Shown: positions 1 through 8,514 of the stretch, one piece after another
Layout: each line of letters starts with the position of its first letter
Position numbering within the stretch: position 1 is the stretch's first letter
Assembly: GCF_022524345.1 (NCBI RefSeq)
Contig: NZ_JAKWJU010000002.1
Location: 5,060,501 to 5,124,500, forward strand
Direction of reading: 5' to 3'
Origin: Streptomyces marispadix
GTDB lineage: Bacteria; Actinomycetota; Actinomycetes; Streptomycetales; Streptomycetaceae
DNA: 64,000 nt
The notes under the pieces: model-generated
Database searches by the model: none
Seen by the model: only the letters and a program-made list of their open reading frames with translations
Told to the model about the DNA's origin: nothing
Translations under genes and position numbers: made by a program

Positions 1-197
1 AGAACTCCGGCCTTCCCTTTGTGATCGCGCTCAACGGCTTCGACGGGCACCAGCCCTACACCCCCGAGGAAGTGCGCGAGGCCCTCCAGATCGGCCCGGA
101 CGCCCCGATCATCACCACGGACGCGCGCCACCGTGCGGACGCGAAGAGCGCGCTGATCACGCTGGTCGAGCATGCGCTGATGGCACGGCTGCGCTGA
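1..197 (+). CDS. C-terminal end of a conservon ATP/GTP-binding protein (CvnD type), partial
   Basis: Only the last 64 codons are in the window; the gene enters from the left edge (reading frame starts at base 3) and stops with TGA at 195-197. The visible residues include LPFVIALNGFDG and a late segment IITTDARHRADAKSAL, which match the end of the small Ras-like GTPases encoded last in Streptomyces conservons (cvnA-D). The NGFDG stretch resembles the NKxD-type base-recognition loop of such GTPases. These proteins act with a sensor-kinase-like membrane protein and roadblock-fold partners. No motif beyond the C-terminus can be checked, so the call rests on the family resemblance and on the synteny with gltX. 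A strong terminator follows 65 bases later. Confidence 0.7.
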   Translation, partial: NSGLPFVIALNGFDGHQPYTPEEVREALQIGPDAPIITTDARHRADAKSALITLVEHALMARLR

Positions 198-262
198 TAC
201 GCCTCCCGGCGGGCAGCCGTGGGTCCGGCCCACGTCGTCTCCGGGCGCGCACCGCACGACCA

Positions 263-287
263 AGAGCCGGACCTCGGGTCCGGCTCT
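263..287 (+). terminator. Intrinsic-type terminator after the cvnD-like gene
   Basis: A perfect 11-bp inverted repeat (AGAGCCGGACC / GGTCCGGCTCT) with a 3-base loop. It is followed by a mixed T/C stretch rather than a pure U tract, as is usual for Streptomyces terminators. Confidence 0.75.
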
Positions 288-780
288 CGTCGTGTTCTCA
301 CCCCATGGGGGCCCGCACCCCAACTACCACGTGGCACACGTCAGTTCGGGCATACGGCCCGACATTGACGGCATGCCCGCACGGGCCCCTGGGCGGAGCC
401 CGGTCCGCCTGCCCGCGCCCCGGGGCACCTCTCTCCCGCCGCGACGGCGCTCGTCCACGACGAGCGGGCCCGGCAGTTGGGCACGGCGCTGTCCGATGGC
501 GGGGCCGCGGCGGCCGGTCATGTTGCGCGATGCCGGGTACCCGCTTGCCCGCCGCAGGCGCCCCGGGCTAGGCGCAGCCCCCACCGTGGCCTGCCCGTGC
601 CGAAGGCGCGCCCCGCAGGTCCGCCCCGCACGTCCCGGCCGGGAGCTGGCCGGGGGCGAGGCCCGGGCCCGGGGCGGGAGCCCCGGCGGGGAAGACGGGG
701 GCGGAGCCCCCGCCGCCCCGCATCGCATACGCTGGGGCGTCGTCACCCCGTCCGGCCATATCCGAAGGGCAGCCCGACCC
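288..780. other. Long non-coding gap before the FAH-family gene
   Basis: About 490 bases without a convincing gene. Frames that stay open here have no ribosome site and read as arginine/proline-rich GC-rich shadow. The only structure seen is a GGGGGC-gga-GCCCCC hairpin near 697-711 and other GC-rich stems. No clear -35/-10 pair was found for the downstream gene. Confidence 0.5.
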
Positions 781-1563
781 GTGCGCATCGCAAGATTCTC
801 CCTCGACGGAAACGTCGCATTCGGCGTCGTGGAAGGGGACGCGGACACCGAAGGCGGCCCCGTCCTCGACATCATCAAGGGCCACCCCTTCGCGGAGTTC
901 GAGCGCTCGGGCCAGAGGCTTCCGCTGGACAAGGTCCGGCTGCTGCCGCCCGTACTGCCCAACAAGGTCGTGGCGATCGGCCGCAACTACGCCGAGCACG
1001 CAAGGGAGATGGGCAACGAGGTCCCCGACGCCCCGGTCGTCTTCTTCAAGCCGTCCACGTCCGTGTGCGGCCCGCACGACCCCGTCGCATACCCTTCCTT
1101 CTCCTCCGAGGTGCACTACGAGGCCGAACTGGCCGTCGTCATCGGCCGGTTGTGCAAGGACGTCCCCCGCGAACGCGTCAAGGACGTGATCCTCGGCTAC
1201 ACCTGCGGCAACGACATCACCGCCCGCGACATCCAGCGCGCCGAGTCGCAGTGGGCCCGCGCGAAGGGCTTCGACACCTCCTGCCCCCTCGGCCCCTGGG
1301 TCGAGACCGAGCTGGACCCGTCCGACCTCGGCGTGATGTGCACCGTCAACGGCGAGCAGCGCCAACTCGGCCGTACGAGCGAGATGGTCCGCTCCGTCGA
1401 GGACCTGATCGTCCACATCACCGAGGCCATGACGTTGCTGCCGGGCGACGTCGTCCTCACCGGCACTCCGGCGGGCGTCGGCCCGCTCTCCGTCGGCGAC
1501 GAGGTCGCCGTCACCATCGAAGGCATCGGCACTCTCACCAACAAGGTGGTCAAGCGTGACTGA
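781..1563 (+). CDS. Fumarylacetoacetate hydrolase family protein
   Basis: A 260-residue enzyme of the FAH superfamily, which cleaves or decarboxylates 2-oxo acids using a divalent metal. The start is the GTG giving [15 protein letters not shown]; a much longer open frame upstream is not supported by homology. The core reads [22 protein letters not shown] and then [14 protein letters not shown], followed by [15 protein letters not shown], whose E-x-E pair is the usual metal-binding site. [10 protein letters not shown] near the end is also typical. The length is normal for the short FAH class. Its last eight bases overlap the gltX start, so the two are probably translationally coupled. The substrate cannot be told from sequence; metabolite repair or aromatic or sugar-acid catabolism are possible. 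Confidence 0.9.
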   Translation: MRIARFSLDGNVAFGVVEGDADTEGGPVLDIIKGHPFAEFERSGQRLPLDKVRLLPPVLPNKVVAIGRNYAEHAREMGNEVPDAPVVFFKPSTSVCGPHDPVAYPSFSSEVHYEAELAVVIGRLCKDVPRERVKDVILGYTCGNDITARDIQRAESQWARAKGFDTSCPLGPWVETELDPSDLGVMCTVNGEQRQLGRTSEMVRSVEDLIVHITEAMTLLPGDVVLTGTPAGVGPLSVGDEVAVTIEGIGTLTNKVVKRD

Positions 1564-3100
1564 CGCGACCGCGACCGCGCCCCCCTCCACGGCCGTCACG
1601 AAGGACGTACGCGTACGGTTCTGCCCGTCGCCCACGGGCAACCCGCACGTCGGCCTCGTCCGTACCGCCCTGTTCAACTGGGCGTTCGCCCGCCACCACG
1701 GCGGCACCCTCGTCTTCCGCATCGAGGACACCGACGCGGCCCGCGACTCCGAGGAGTCCTACGAGCAGCTCCTGGACGCCATGCGCTGGCTGGGCCTCGA
1801 CTGGGACGAGGGACCCACCGCCTTCGACGCCGCCTCGGGCGGCAGCGGCGGCCCGCACGGCCCGTACCGGCAGTCGCAGCGCATGGAGATCTACGCCGAC
1901 GTCGCGGCCAGGCTCCAGGAGGCGGGCTTCGCCTACCCCTGCTACTGCACCGCCGAGGAGCTGGAGGTCCGCCGGGAGGCCGCCCGTAAGGCCGGCAGGC
2001 CCTCCGGTTACGACGGCAAGTGCCGGGAGCTGACCGCCGAGCAGATCGCCGGGTACGAGGCCGAAGGGCGTTCGCACATCGTCCGGTTCCGCATGCCGGA
2101 CGAGCCGATCACCTTCACCGACCTGGTGCGCGGAGAGCTGACGTTCGCCCCTGAGAACGTCACCGACTACGGCATCGTCCGTGCCAACGGGGCGCCCCTC
2201 TACACGCTCGTCAACCCCGTCGACGACGCGCTGATGGAGATCACGCACGTGCTGCGCGGCGAGGACCTGCTCTCCTCCACCCCGCGCCAGATCGCCCTCT
2301 ACCGCGCCCTCGCGCAACTGGGCGTCGGCAACGGCACGACACCGGCGTTCGGTCATCTCCCGTATGTCATGGGCGAGGGCAACAAGAAGCTCTCCAAGCG
2401 CGACCCCCAGTCCTCGCTCAACCTCTACCGCGAGCGCGGCTTTCTGCCGCAGGGCCTGCTCAACTACCTCGCCCTGCTCGGCTGGTCGATCGCCGAGGAC
2501 CGCGACATCTTCACCCTCGACGAGATGATCGCCGCCTTCGACATCGCCGACGTCAACGCCAACCCCGCCCGCTTCGACCTGAAGAAGTGCGAGGCGATCA
2601 ACGCCACACATCTGCGCGAACTGTCGCCGGCCGACTTCGTCTCCGCGTGCGAGCCGTGGCTGCGTGCCCCGTACGCCCCGTGGCGCCCGGAGGACTTCGA
2701 CCAGTCGGCCTTCGAGGCACTGGCCCCGCTCGCGCAGACCAGGCTGACGGTGCTCTCCGACATCACCTCGAACGTCGACTTCCTCTTCCTCGACGAGCCT
2801 GTCGAGGACGAGGCGTCCTGGGCGAAGGCGATGAAGCCGGGAGCGGAGGACGTGCTGCGCACGGCCCGTACGAAGCTCGCAGACGCCGACTGGAAGGCGG
2901 AGGCGCTCAAGGAGGCCGTGCTGGCGGCGGGCGAGCAGCACGGCCTGAAGCTCGGCAAGGCCCAGGCTCCGGTGCGCGTCGCGGTCACCGGGCGCACGGT
3001 CGGCCTGCCGCTCTTCGAGTCGCTCGAACTCCTGGGCCGGGAGCGGACGTTGGCACGCGTGGACGCGGCGCTGGCGAAGCTGGGCGCACAGGCGTCCTGA
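1556..3100 (+). CDS. gltX: Glutamyl-tRNA synthetase
   Basis: GltX charges tRNA-Glu with glutamate (in actinobacteria usually also tRNA-Gln, which is then amidated by GatCAB). The 514-residue protein has the class I signature SPTGNPHVG (the HIGH equivalent, about residues 25-33), and KKLSKRD (the KMSKS equivalent) near residues 277-283. FCPSPTG and [11 protein letters not shown] are also family hallmarks. The GTG start at 1556 overlaps the preceding gene by 8 bases. About 15 residues precede the conserved [11 protein letters not shown], so a slightly later start is possible. The gene sits directly upstream of one tRNA-Gln and two tRNA-Glu genes, its own substrates, which makes the neighbourhood functionally coherent. 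Confidence 0.97.
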   Translation: MTDATATAPPSTAVTKDVRVRFCPSPTGNPHVGLVRTALFNWAFARHHGGTLVFRIEDTDAARDSEESYEQLLDAMRWLGLDWDEGPTAFDAASGGSGGPHGPYRQSQRMEIYADVAARLQEAGFAYPCYCTAEELEVRREAARKAGRPSGYDGKCRELTAEQIAGYEAEGRSHIVRFRMPDEPITFTDLVRGELTFAPENVTDYGIVRANGAPLYTLVNPVDDALMEITHVLRGEDLLSSTPRQIALYRALAQLGVGNGTTPAFGHLPYVMGEGNKKLSKRDPQSSLNLYRERGFLPQGLLNYLALLGWSIAEDRDIFTLDEMIAAFDIADVNANPARFDLKKCEAINATHLRELSPADFVSACEPWLRAPYAPWRPEDFDQSAFEALAPLAQTRLTVLSDITSNVDFLFLDEPVEDEASWAKAMKPGAEDVLRTARTKLADADWKAEALKEAVLAAGEQHGLKLGKAQAPVRVAVTGRTVGLPLFESLELLGRERTLARVDAALAKLGAQAS

Positions 3101-3228
3101 GGGTCCCGAGGAGCGCCTGAGCCGGGCGGGGAAGCCCCGAGGGGCCCCGGCCCGGTCCCGCGTCGGCCGTCCCGGCACGGGGCCGTTCAGGGCCAGAGGC
3201 GGCGGCTCCGGTCGGCGGGGAACCCGTT

Positions 3229-3257
3229 TTGGAGCGCCGTCGACGATCGGGTACTGT
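3229..3257 (+). promoter_or_regulatory. Candidate housekeeping promoter for the tRNA cluster
   Basis: TTGGAG and TACTGT hexamers separated by 17 bases, about 100 bases before tRNA-Gln. The spacing and hexamers fit the main vegetative sigma factor. This is inferred from sequence only. Confidence 0.5.
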
Positions 3258-3359
3258 TCTTCCTGTCGCCGAGCGGGACGGGGCCGGAAGGCCCGACCGA
3301 CGGCGGCCACCCGGACAAAAGCCCCGCAGGGAAAGTTCGACCTGGGGGTTGCGTTTCGG

Positions 3360-3431
3360 TGGGCTATGGTGTAATTGGCAGCACGACTGATTCTGGTTCA
3401 GTTAGTCTAGGTTCGAGTCCTGGTAGCCCAG
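3360..3431 (+). tRNA. tRNA-Gln (CTG anticodon)
   Basis: A 72-base cloverleaf: acceptor TGGGCTA pairs with TAGCCCA, the discriminator base is G, and the anticodon loop TTCTGGT has CTG at 3393-3395. The T loop TTCGAGT is canonical. CCA is not encoded. It lies just downstream of gltX. Confidence 0.96.
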
Positions 3432-3480
3432 CGCGATCTTGATTCCGGCGCCGTTCAGAGGCGCAAGTCACAAGATCGAG

Positions 3481-3553
3481 GCCCCCGTTGTGTAGCGGCC
3501 TAGCACGCCGCCCTCTCAAGGCGGTAGCGCCGGTTCGAATCCGGTCGGGGGTA
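3481..3553 (+). tRNA. tRNA-Glu (CTC anticodon), copy 1
   Basis: A 73-base cloverleaf with acceptor GCCCCCG / CGGGGGT and an anticodon stem CCGCC/GGCGG around loop CTCTCAA; the anticodon CTC is at 3515-3517. The T arm is GCCGG-TTCGAAT-CCGGT. CCA is not encoded. Confidence 0.96.
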
Positions 3554-3581
3554 CGGGCCGATCACCGTCGGCCAGGCTGGG

Positions 3582-3654
3582 GCCCCCGTTGTGTAGCGGC
3601 CTAGCACGCCGCCCTCTCAAGGCGGTAGCGCCGGTTCGAATCCGGTCGGGGGTA
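3582..3654 (+). tRNA. tRNA-Glu (CTC anticodon), copy 2
   Basis: Base-for-base identical to the copy starting 101 bases earlier; anticodon CTC at 3616-3618. The two are separated by 28 bases, so this is a recent or gene-converted tandem duplication. Confidence 0.96.
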
Positions 3655-3669
3655 CTCGATCAGGAAAGT

Positions 3670-3694
3670 CCCCCGCGAGCCGCGGGGGCTTTTT
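3670..3694 (+). terminator. Rho-independent terminator of the tRNA cluster
   Basis: CCCCCGCG-agc-CGCGGGGG forms an 8-bp perfect stem with a 3-base loop and is followed by CTTTTTC, one of the clearest U tracts in the window. Confidence 0.9.
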
Positions 3695-3898
3695 CATGCG
3701 TGGTCTGCTGTCCGTACGTTCTCGCTTTACGGGCAGTGCAGTTGGTGAACGTGCACATCCGCGGGTGCGGGCCCACATTCGCATGTAAGGCAGCGCACCC
3801 CGACGGTCTGTGGAACGCCCCGGTCCCGACTCCCCGTATCCGCCCGCCGGTTGGGCCCGTAGGGAGACGTGCGCCCGCCGTCCGCCGCGTAGTTGCCC

Positions 3899-4618
3899 TC
3901 AGCCCGCCGTGCGGCGCAGCGCCTCGCTCAGCCGTGCTGCCGCGTCCACGATCGCCTGTGCGTGCATACGGCCGGGATGCCGCGTAAGGCGCTCGATGGG
4001 CCCCGAGACGGACACCGCGGCGACGACGCGGTTCGAAGGGCCGCGCACCGGCGCCGAGACCGAGGCCACTCCCGGTTCGCGTTCGCCCACGGACTGTGCC
4101 CAGCCCCTGCGGCGTACGCCGGAGAGCGCCGTGGCCGTGAAGCGGGCGCCCTGGAGGCCGCGGTGCAGGCGTTCCGGCTCTTCCCACGCCATCAGGATCT
4201 GCGCGGCCGAACCCGCCTTCATCGGCAGCGTCGAGCCGACCGGCACCGTGTCCCGCAATCCGGACAGCCGCTCGGCTGCGGCGACGCAGATCCTCATGTC
4301 GCCCTGGCGCCGGTAGAGCTGAGCGCTCTCGCCCGTGACGTCACGTAGGTGCGTCAGTACGGGACCGGCGGAGGCGAGCAGACGGTCTTCGCCTGCCGCG
4401 GCGGCCAGTTCGCCCAGGCGCGGGCCCAGGATGAAGCGCCCCTGAATGTCCCGCGCGACGAGGCGGTGGTGTTCCAGTGCCACCGCGAGCCTGTGTGCCG
4501 TCGGACGTGCCAGGCCGGTGGCCCCGACCAGCCCGGCGAGGGTGGCCGGACCGGACTCCAGAGCGCTGAGAACCAGAGCCGCCTTGTCGAGCACGCCGAC
4601 GCCGCTAGAGTTGTCCAT
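3899..4618 (-). CDS. ndgR: IclR-family regulator NdgR of amino-acid and antibiotic metabolism
   Basis: A 239-residue IclR protein starting MDNSSGVGVLDKAALVLSAL, with an N-terminal winged helix-turn-helix (TLAGLVGATGLARPTAHRLAVAL, about residues 27-49) and a C-terminal effector domain ending in SGPIERLTRHPGRM. The sequence matches what I recall of NdgR/LeuR of Streptomyces, which binds the leuCD control region and affects growth on single amino acids and antibiotic output. The longer open frame upstream of the ATG lacks homology. It is divergent from leuC with about 226 bases between them, the classic arrangement for a local regulator; a near-palindrome lies 13 bases from its start codon and could be its operator. 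IclR proteins usually act as dimers or tetramers sensing small acids. Confidence 0.95.
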   Translation of the reverse strand: MDNSSGVGVLDKAALVLSALESGPATLAGLVGATGLARPTAHRLAVALEHHRLVARDIQGRFILGPRLGELAAAAGEDRLLASAGPVLTHLRDVTGESAQLYRRQGDMRICVAAAERLSGLRDTVPVGSTLPMKAGSAAQILMAWEEPERLHRGLQGARFTATALSGVRRRGWAQSVGEREPGVASVSAPVRGPSNRVVAAVSVSGPIERLTRHPGRMHAQAIVDAAARLSEALRRTAG

Positions 4619-4630
4619 GCGTCGATACTC

Positions 4631-4651
4631 GCGTCTCAGAGTGTGAAACGC
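4631..4651. promoter_or_regulatory. Candidate NdgR operator (imperfect palindrome)
   Basis: A 21-base imperfect palindrome of the form GCGTyTCA-sAsTs-TGArACGC immediately upstream of ndgR and within the divergent ndgR/leuC region. IclR-type regulators bind such short inverted repeats. The assignment to NdgR is inferred from position. Confidence 0.5.
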
Positions 4652-4709
4652 AAGTTCCTTTTCCGGCGCCACCCGCCACCCTGGAGTGGCAGAGCACAAC
4701 CGGGCGCCT

Positions 4710-4752
4710 CCCCCTGGCTTCACCGGGGGACCCCCGCGGCGAAGCCAGGGGG
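4710..4752. promoter_or_regulatory. Perfect 12-bp inverted repeat in the leuC leader region
   Basis: CCCCCTGGCTTC (4710-4721) is exactly complementary to GAAGCCAGGGGG (4741-4752). The 19-base loop itself can form CGGGGG/CCCCCG. It lies between the ndgR operator and leuC, so it could be a leader stem-loop acting in attenuation, or a dispersed GC-rich palindromic repeat of a kind common in Streptomyces. Confidence 0.55.
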
Positions 4753-4844
4753 ACGCGCGGCTTCTCAAGGGGCCGCCGCAGCCCGGAGTGTGCCATTGGA
4801 TCTCGACATGTGGGCCGGCAGTGCGGCCGGCCGGAGGGAAAGCG

Positions 4845-6269
4845 ATGGGACGGACACTCGCGGAGAAGGTCTGGGACGACCATGTCGTCACGCGTGCTGA
4901 GGGCGAGCCGGACCTCCTCTACATCGACCTGCACCTGCTGCACGAGGTGACCAGCCCGCAGGCGTTCGACGGTCTCCGCAAGAACGGCCGGCGAGTGCGC
5001 CGTACCGATCTCACCATCGCGACAGAGGACCACAACACCCCGACCCTCGACATCGACAAGCCCGTCGCCGACCCCGTCTCGCGTACCCAGTTGGAGACGC
5101 TGCGCAAGAACTGCGCGGACTTCGGCGTACGGCTGCACCCGCTGGGCGACGTCGAGCAGGGCGTCGTACACGTCGTGGGTCCGCAGCTCGGCCTCACGCA
5201 GCCCGGCATGACGGTGGTCTGCGGCGACTCGCACACCTCCACGCACGGCGCGTTCGGCGCGCTCGCGTTCGGCATCGGCACCAGCCAGGTCGAGCACGTA
5301 CTGGCCACGCAGACGCTGCCGATGGCCCCGTTCAAGACCATGGCGGTCACCGTCAACGGCGAACTCCCCGACGACGTCACCGCGAAGGACCTGATCCTCG
5401 CGATCATCGCGAAGATCGGCACGGGCGGCGGCCAGGGCTACGTCATCGAATACCGGGGCGAGGCCGTCGAGAAGCTGTCGATGGAAGCGCGGATGACCAT
5501 CTGCAACATGTCCATCGAGGCCGGTGCGCGCGCCGGGATGATCGCCCCCGACGAGACGACCTTCGAGTACGTCAAGGGCCGCGAGCACGCCCCGCAGGGC
5601 GCCGACTGGGACGCCGCCGTCGAGTACTGGAGGACGCTGCGCACCGACGACGACGCGGTCTTCGATCACGAGGTCGTCATCGAGGGCGGGGAGTTGGCAC
5701 CGTTCGTCACCTGGGGCACCAACCCCGGCCAGGGCGCCCCGCTGTCGCAGTCCGTCCCGGACCCGGCCTCCTTCGAGGACGAGGCCGCCAGGTACGCCGC
5801 CGAGAAGGCGCTGGAGTACATGGGGCTGAGCGCCGGACAGCCGCTGCGCGAGGTCGGCGTGGACACCGTGTTCGTCGGCTCGTGCACCAACGGCCGTATC
5901 GAGGACCTGCGTTCGGCGGCGGCCGTGCTGCGCGGGCGGAGGGTCGCCGACGGTACGCGGATGCTGGTCGTGCCCGGTTCCGTACGCGTCTCGCTACAGG
6001 CCGTGGAGGAGGGCCTGGACAAGGTCTTCACCGACGCCGGAGCCGAGTGGCGGCACGCGGGCTGCTCGATGTGCCTCGGCATGAACCCCGACCAGCTCAA
6101 GCCCGGCGAGCGCGCCGCCTCCACCTCCAACCGCAACTTCGAGGGCAGGCAGGGCAAGGGCGGTCGTACGCACCTGGTCTCGCCGCAGGTCGCCGCCGCC
6201 ACCGCGGTGCTGGGCCGCCTCGCATCGCCCGCCGACCTGACCGACGTACGCGTGCCCGCCGGCGTCTGA
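4845..6269 (+). CDS. leuC: 3-isopropylmalate dehydratase large subunit
   Basis: LeuC with LeuD isomerises 2-isopropylmalate to 3-isopropylmalate in leucine synthesis. The 474-residue protein starts [15 protein letters not shown] at an ATG preceded by GGAGGGAAAG. It shows the aconitase-family cysteine ligands of the 4Fe-4S cluster: GSCTNGR and [13 protein letters not shown]. The substrate-binding segment [19 protein letters not shown] is intact. leuD follows after 15 bases with its own AGGAGAA site, so the two form an operon, probably controlled by the divergent NdgR. Earlier in-frame starts would add a non-conserved tail and are rejected. Confidence 0.97.
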   Translation: MGRTLAEKVWDDHVVTRAEGEPDLLYIDLHLLHEVTSPQAFDGLRKNGRRVRRTDLTIATEDHNTPTLDIDKPVADPVSRTQLETLRKNCADFGVRLHPLGDVEQGVVHVVGPQLGLTQPGMTVVCGDSHTSTHGAFGALAFGIGTSQVEHVLATQTLPMAPFKTMAVTVNGELPDDVTAKDLILAIIAKIGTGGGQGYVIEYRGEAVEKLSMEARMTICNMSIEAGARAGMIAPDETTFEYVKGREHAPQGADWDAAVEYWRTLRTDDDAVFDHEVVIEGGELAPFVTWGTNPGQGAPLSQSVPDPASFEDEAARYAAEKALEYMGLSAGQPLREVGVDTVFVGSCTNGRIEDLRSAAAVLRGRRVADGTRMLVVPGSVRVSLQAVEEGLDKVFTDAGAEWRHAGCSMCLGMNPDQLKPGERAASTSNRNFEGRQGKGGRTHLVSPQVAAATAVLGRLASPADLTDVRVPAGV

Positions 6270-6284
6270 GGAGAACGCATCACC

Positions 6285-6878
6285 ATGGAAGCCTTCACGA
6301 CACACACCGGGCGGGTCGTACCGCTGCGCCGCAGCAACGTCGACACCGACCAGATCATCCCCGCGCACTGGCTGAAGAAGGTCACCCGCGACGGCTTCGA
6401 GGACGGGCTCTTCGAGGCGTGGCGCAAGCAGGACGACTTCGTGCTCAACCAGGCGGCGTACAAGGGCGGCACGGTGCTCGTCGCCGGCGAGGACTTCGGC
6501 ACCGGCTCCTCCCGCGAACACGCCGTCTGGGCGCTTCAGAACTACGGTTTCAAGGCCGTCATCTCACCGCGCTTCGCGGACATCTTCCGCGGCAACTCCC
6601 TGAAGAACGGCCTGCTCACGGTCGTACTGCCGCAGCAGACCGTGGAGAAGCTGTGGGAGCTGGCCGAGTCCGAGCCGAGCACGGAGGTCACCGTCGACCT
6701 CGTACAGCGCAAGGTCCTCGCGCCGGGCGTCGACGCCGCCTTCGAACTCGACGAGAACGCCCGCTGGCGACTGCTCGAAGGGCTCGACGACATCAGCCTC
6801 ACGCTGAAGAACGACGACGCCATCGCCGCCTACGAGTCGAAGCGCCCCGCCTTCAAACCCCTTACGCAGCAAGCCTGA
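6285..6878 (+). CDS. leuD: 3-isopropylmalate dehydratase small subunit
   Basis: The swivelling aconitase domain that completes the LeuCD enzyme. It is 197 residues, the usual length, starting [14 protein letters not shown]. It contains the conserved [15 protein letters not shown] and [17 protein letters not shown] motifs that shape the substrate pocket. It is translated from an ATG just after leuC. The next gene starts about 140 bases downstream with no strong terminator seen between them. Confidence 0.97.
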   Translation: MEAFTTHTGRVVPLRRSNVDTDQIIPAHWLKKVTRDGFEDGLFEAWRKQDDFVLNQAAYKGGTVLVAGEDFGTGSSREHAVWALQNYGFKAVISPRFADIFRGNSLKNGLLTVVLPQQTVEKLWELAESEPSTEVTVDLVQRKVLAPGVDAAFELDENARWRLLEGLDDISLTLKNDDAIAAYESKRPAFKPLTQQA

Positions 6879-7015
6879 CGCACGACCGAGCGCACCGGCC
6901 GCGCACGACGGAGACAGCACCACGGCTCGCGCCCCACGCATTCCGACGCGTGGGGCGCGAGTGCGTGTTGGGAAGCGGGTGGGCGACAACTCACCGCAGA
7001 TGGCACAATCGGTGC

Positions 7016-7270
7016 ATGGAACGCGACGGTCAACTCGATCTCTACGACCGGCTCGCCGCCCGCTTGAAAGAGGCGCACACACGAGTGCGCACACTGCAAG
7101 TCCCCGAGGGCGTACGGGTGGCGTTGCAGCGCAAGCTGCTCGTCATCACCGCGGCCTCGAAGCACGATCTCGCCGACGCGGAGCGGCGCGTGGACCGTCT
7201 GATGACGGATATCGACGAGGGACGCTTCCCCGAGGAACAGGCAGGCAAGCGCGCTGACGGAACTCGATGA
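7016..7270 (+). CDS. Conserved small protein of unknown function (84 residues)
   Basis: An 84-residue, charged, helical protein beginning MERDGQLDLYDRLAARLKEAHTRVRTL and continuing RKLLVITAASKHDLADAERRVDRLMTDIDEGRFP. It has no cysteine, no membrane segment and no signal peptide. A comparable small hypothetical gene lies between leuD and hupS in other streptomycetes, as I recall, which supports it as real. The ATG is 7 bases after CAATCG, so it may be read from a leaderless mRNA. I do not recognise a function; the pattern of heptad-like leucines suggests a helical hairpin or coiled coil. Confidence 0.7.
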   Translation: MERDGQLDLYDRLAARLKEAHTRVRTLQVPEGVRVALQRKLLVITAASKHDLADAERRVDRLMTDIDEGRFPEEQAGKRADGTR

Positions 7271-7315
7271 AGGGCGAGTTCGTTGCGGCACAAGGGTGAT
7301 TCGCCCGTTTCATGT

Positions 7316-7344
7316 TTGATTCGCGGTATATATCTGCCTAGCGT
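7316..7344 (+). promoter_or_regulatory. Promoter of hupS
   Basis: TTGATT, 17 bases, TAGCGT. The AT-rich spacer contains TATATAT, unusual for this genome. The predicted start lies about 45 bases before the hupS GTG. Confidence 0.6.
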
Positions 7345-7395
7345 GCGAAAAAGCTTGAACACATTCGTTCCTGCAATAGTTCCGAAGGGGAAGAC

Positions 7396-8049
7396 GTGAA
7401 CAAGGCGCAGCTCGTCGAGGCAATCCAGGACCAGCTCGGTGGACGTCAGCAGGCCGCGGACGCGGTCGATGTCGTACTGGACGCGATCGTCCGCTCCGTT
7501 GTGGCAGGGGAGCGGGTCTCGGTCACCGGGTTCGGCTCCTTCGAGAAGGTGGACCGTCCCGCCAGATACGCCCGCAACCCGCAGACCGGTGAGCGCGTGC
7601 GCGTGCGGAAGACCTCGGTGCCCCGCTTCCGCGCGGGCGCCGGCTTCAAGGAACTGGTCAGCGGAGCGAAGAAGCTTCCGAAGAACGATGTCGCGGTGAA
7701 GAAGGCCCCGAAGGGCAGCCTGATGGGCGGCACTTCCGCGAAGAAGACCACCGCCAAGCGAGCGGGGGCGAAGAAGACCACCGGACGCGGCGCCGCGAAG
7801 AAGACCACGGCGAAGAAGGCCACGGTCAAGCGCACACCGGCGAAGAAGACGACCGCGAAGAAGGCAACCGCCGGACGTGCCGGGGCGAAGAAGACCACGG
7901 CGAAGAAGTCGGCCGCCAAGAAGTCGACGGCGAAGAAGGCAACCGCGAAGAAGGGCACGGCCAAGAAGGCTCCCGCGCGAAAGGCGCCCGGCCGCCGCAC
8001 CGCCGCCCGCAAGACCACCGCCAAGAGGGCCACCGCGCGCAAGCGCTGA
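7396..8049 (+). CDS. hupS: HU-family nucleoid protein with histone H1-like lysine-rich tail (HupS)
   Basis: A 217-residue DNA-binding protein made of a normal HU domain (about residues 1-93, MNKAQLVEAIQDQLGGRQQAADAVDVVLDAIV, with the arm GFGSFEKVDRPARYARNPQTGERV) and a 120-residue tail built from Lys-Ala-Thr repeats such as AKKTTAKK. The tail resembles eukaryotic linker histone ends. In Streptomyces the tailed HU is HupS, which is linked to spore nucleoid compaction; the plain HupA is a different gene. The start is GTG behind GAAGGGGAAG. It has its own promoter and a strong terminator, so it is monocistronic. The repetitive tail is a place where copy number could vary between strains. Confidence 0.95.
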   Translation: MNKAQLVEAIQDQLGGRQQAADAVDVVLDAIVRSVVAGERVSVTGFGSFEKVDRPARYARNPQTGERVRVRKTSVPRFRAGAGFKELVSGAKKLPKNDVAVKKAPKGSLMGGTSAKKTTAKRAGAKKTTGRGAAKKTTAKKATVKRTPAKKTTAKKATAGRAGAKKTTAKKSAAKKSTAKKATAKKGTAKKAPARKAPGRRTAARKTTAKRATARKR

Positions 8050-8160
8050 GCCCCGCACCGCAACGGCGTATTCGCGACGACGTACCGAGGTGCCTGAGCA
8101 CCGGGTTGTTTCGAGTACGGAACTTGCAAATCGCGATTCAAGTGCATCAAGTCCCGCAGC

Positions 8161-8195
8161 GCCGGGCCGGACTCCCCACGGGAGCCCGGCCCGGC
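8161..8195 (+). terminator. Terminator of hupS
   Basis: A 16-bp stem (8161-8176 with 8180-8195) with one A-C mismatch and a 3-base loop, about 110 bases after the hupS stop and facing the convergent gene at 8301. It may work on both strands. Confidence 0.75.
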
Positions 8196-8300
8196 GGGCG
8201 TTTGCGGGCAAGTCGGAGAGGACGCCCGGGCCCGGACTCCCCGCTCCGGGCCGCGGGTTCGGCCGCCTCCGGATTCGGCGCGGTCCCGATTCCCGTGCCG

Positions 8301-8504
8301 TCAAAGGGTCTGGAGCGTCACCAAGGTGACCCTGCGCTCCTCGCCGCTGCCGTCGACCTCGATGCGTACGCGCTGTCCCGGCCGCAGCAGCCGAAGGCCG
8401 CCCGCGTCGAAGGCCGCCGCGTCGAACGGCAGCGGCGTGCCGTCGTCGAGGAGCACGCTGCCGGAGCGCGTATCGGCGTCGTAGGTGTACGAAGTGGCCT
8501 GCAT
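8301..8504 (-). CDS. Small conserved protein, possibly cold-shock/OB-like fold
   Basis: A 67-residue protein, MQATSYTYDADTRSGSVLLDDGTPLPF through GQRVRIEVDGSGEERRVTLVTLQTL. Alternating short strands with glycine turns and the phrase LRPGQRVRIEV resemble a small beta-barrel of the cold-shock type, but the RNP motifs of Csp proteins are absent. It sits between hupS and cofC, on the cofC strand and only 10 bases beyond the cofC stop, so the two are probably cotranscribed. Function unknown. Confidence 0.7.
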   Translation of the reverse strand: MQATSYTYDADTRSGSVLLDDGTPLPFDAAAFDAGGLRLLRPGQRVRIEVDGSGEERRVTLVTLQTL

Positions 8505-8514
8505 GCAGCGAAGC

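Noticed and set aside
292..780. N-terminal extension of the FAH-family protein from 292
   Set aside because: The extra 160 residues are Arg/Pro/Gly-rich without homology; the family starts at VRIARFS.
3101..3228. Extra tRNA or RNA gene between gltX and tRNA-Gln
   Set aside because: The region is GC-rich but shows no cloverleaf.
4845..6269. T-box or leader peptide with Leu codons before leuC
   Set aside because: I found no T-box signature and no short ORF with consecutive leucine codons in the gap.
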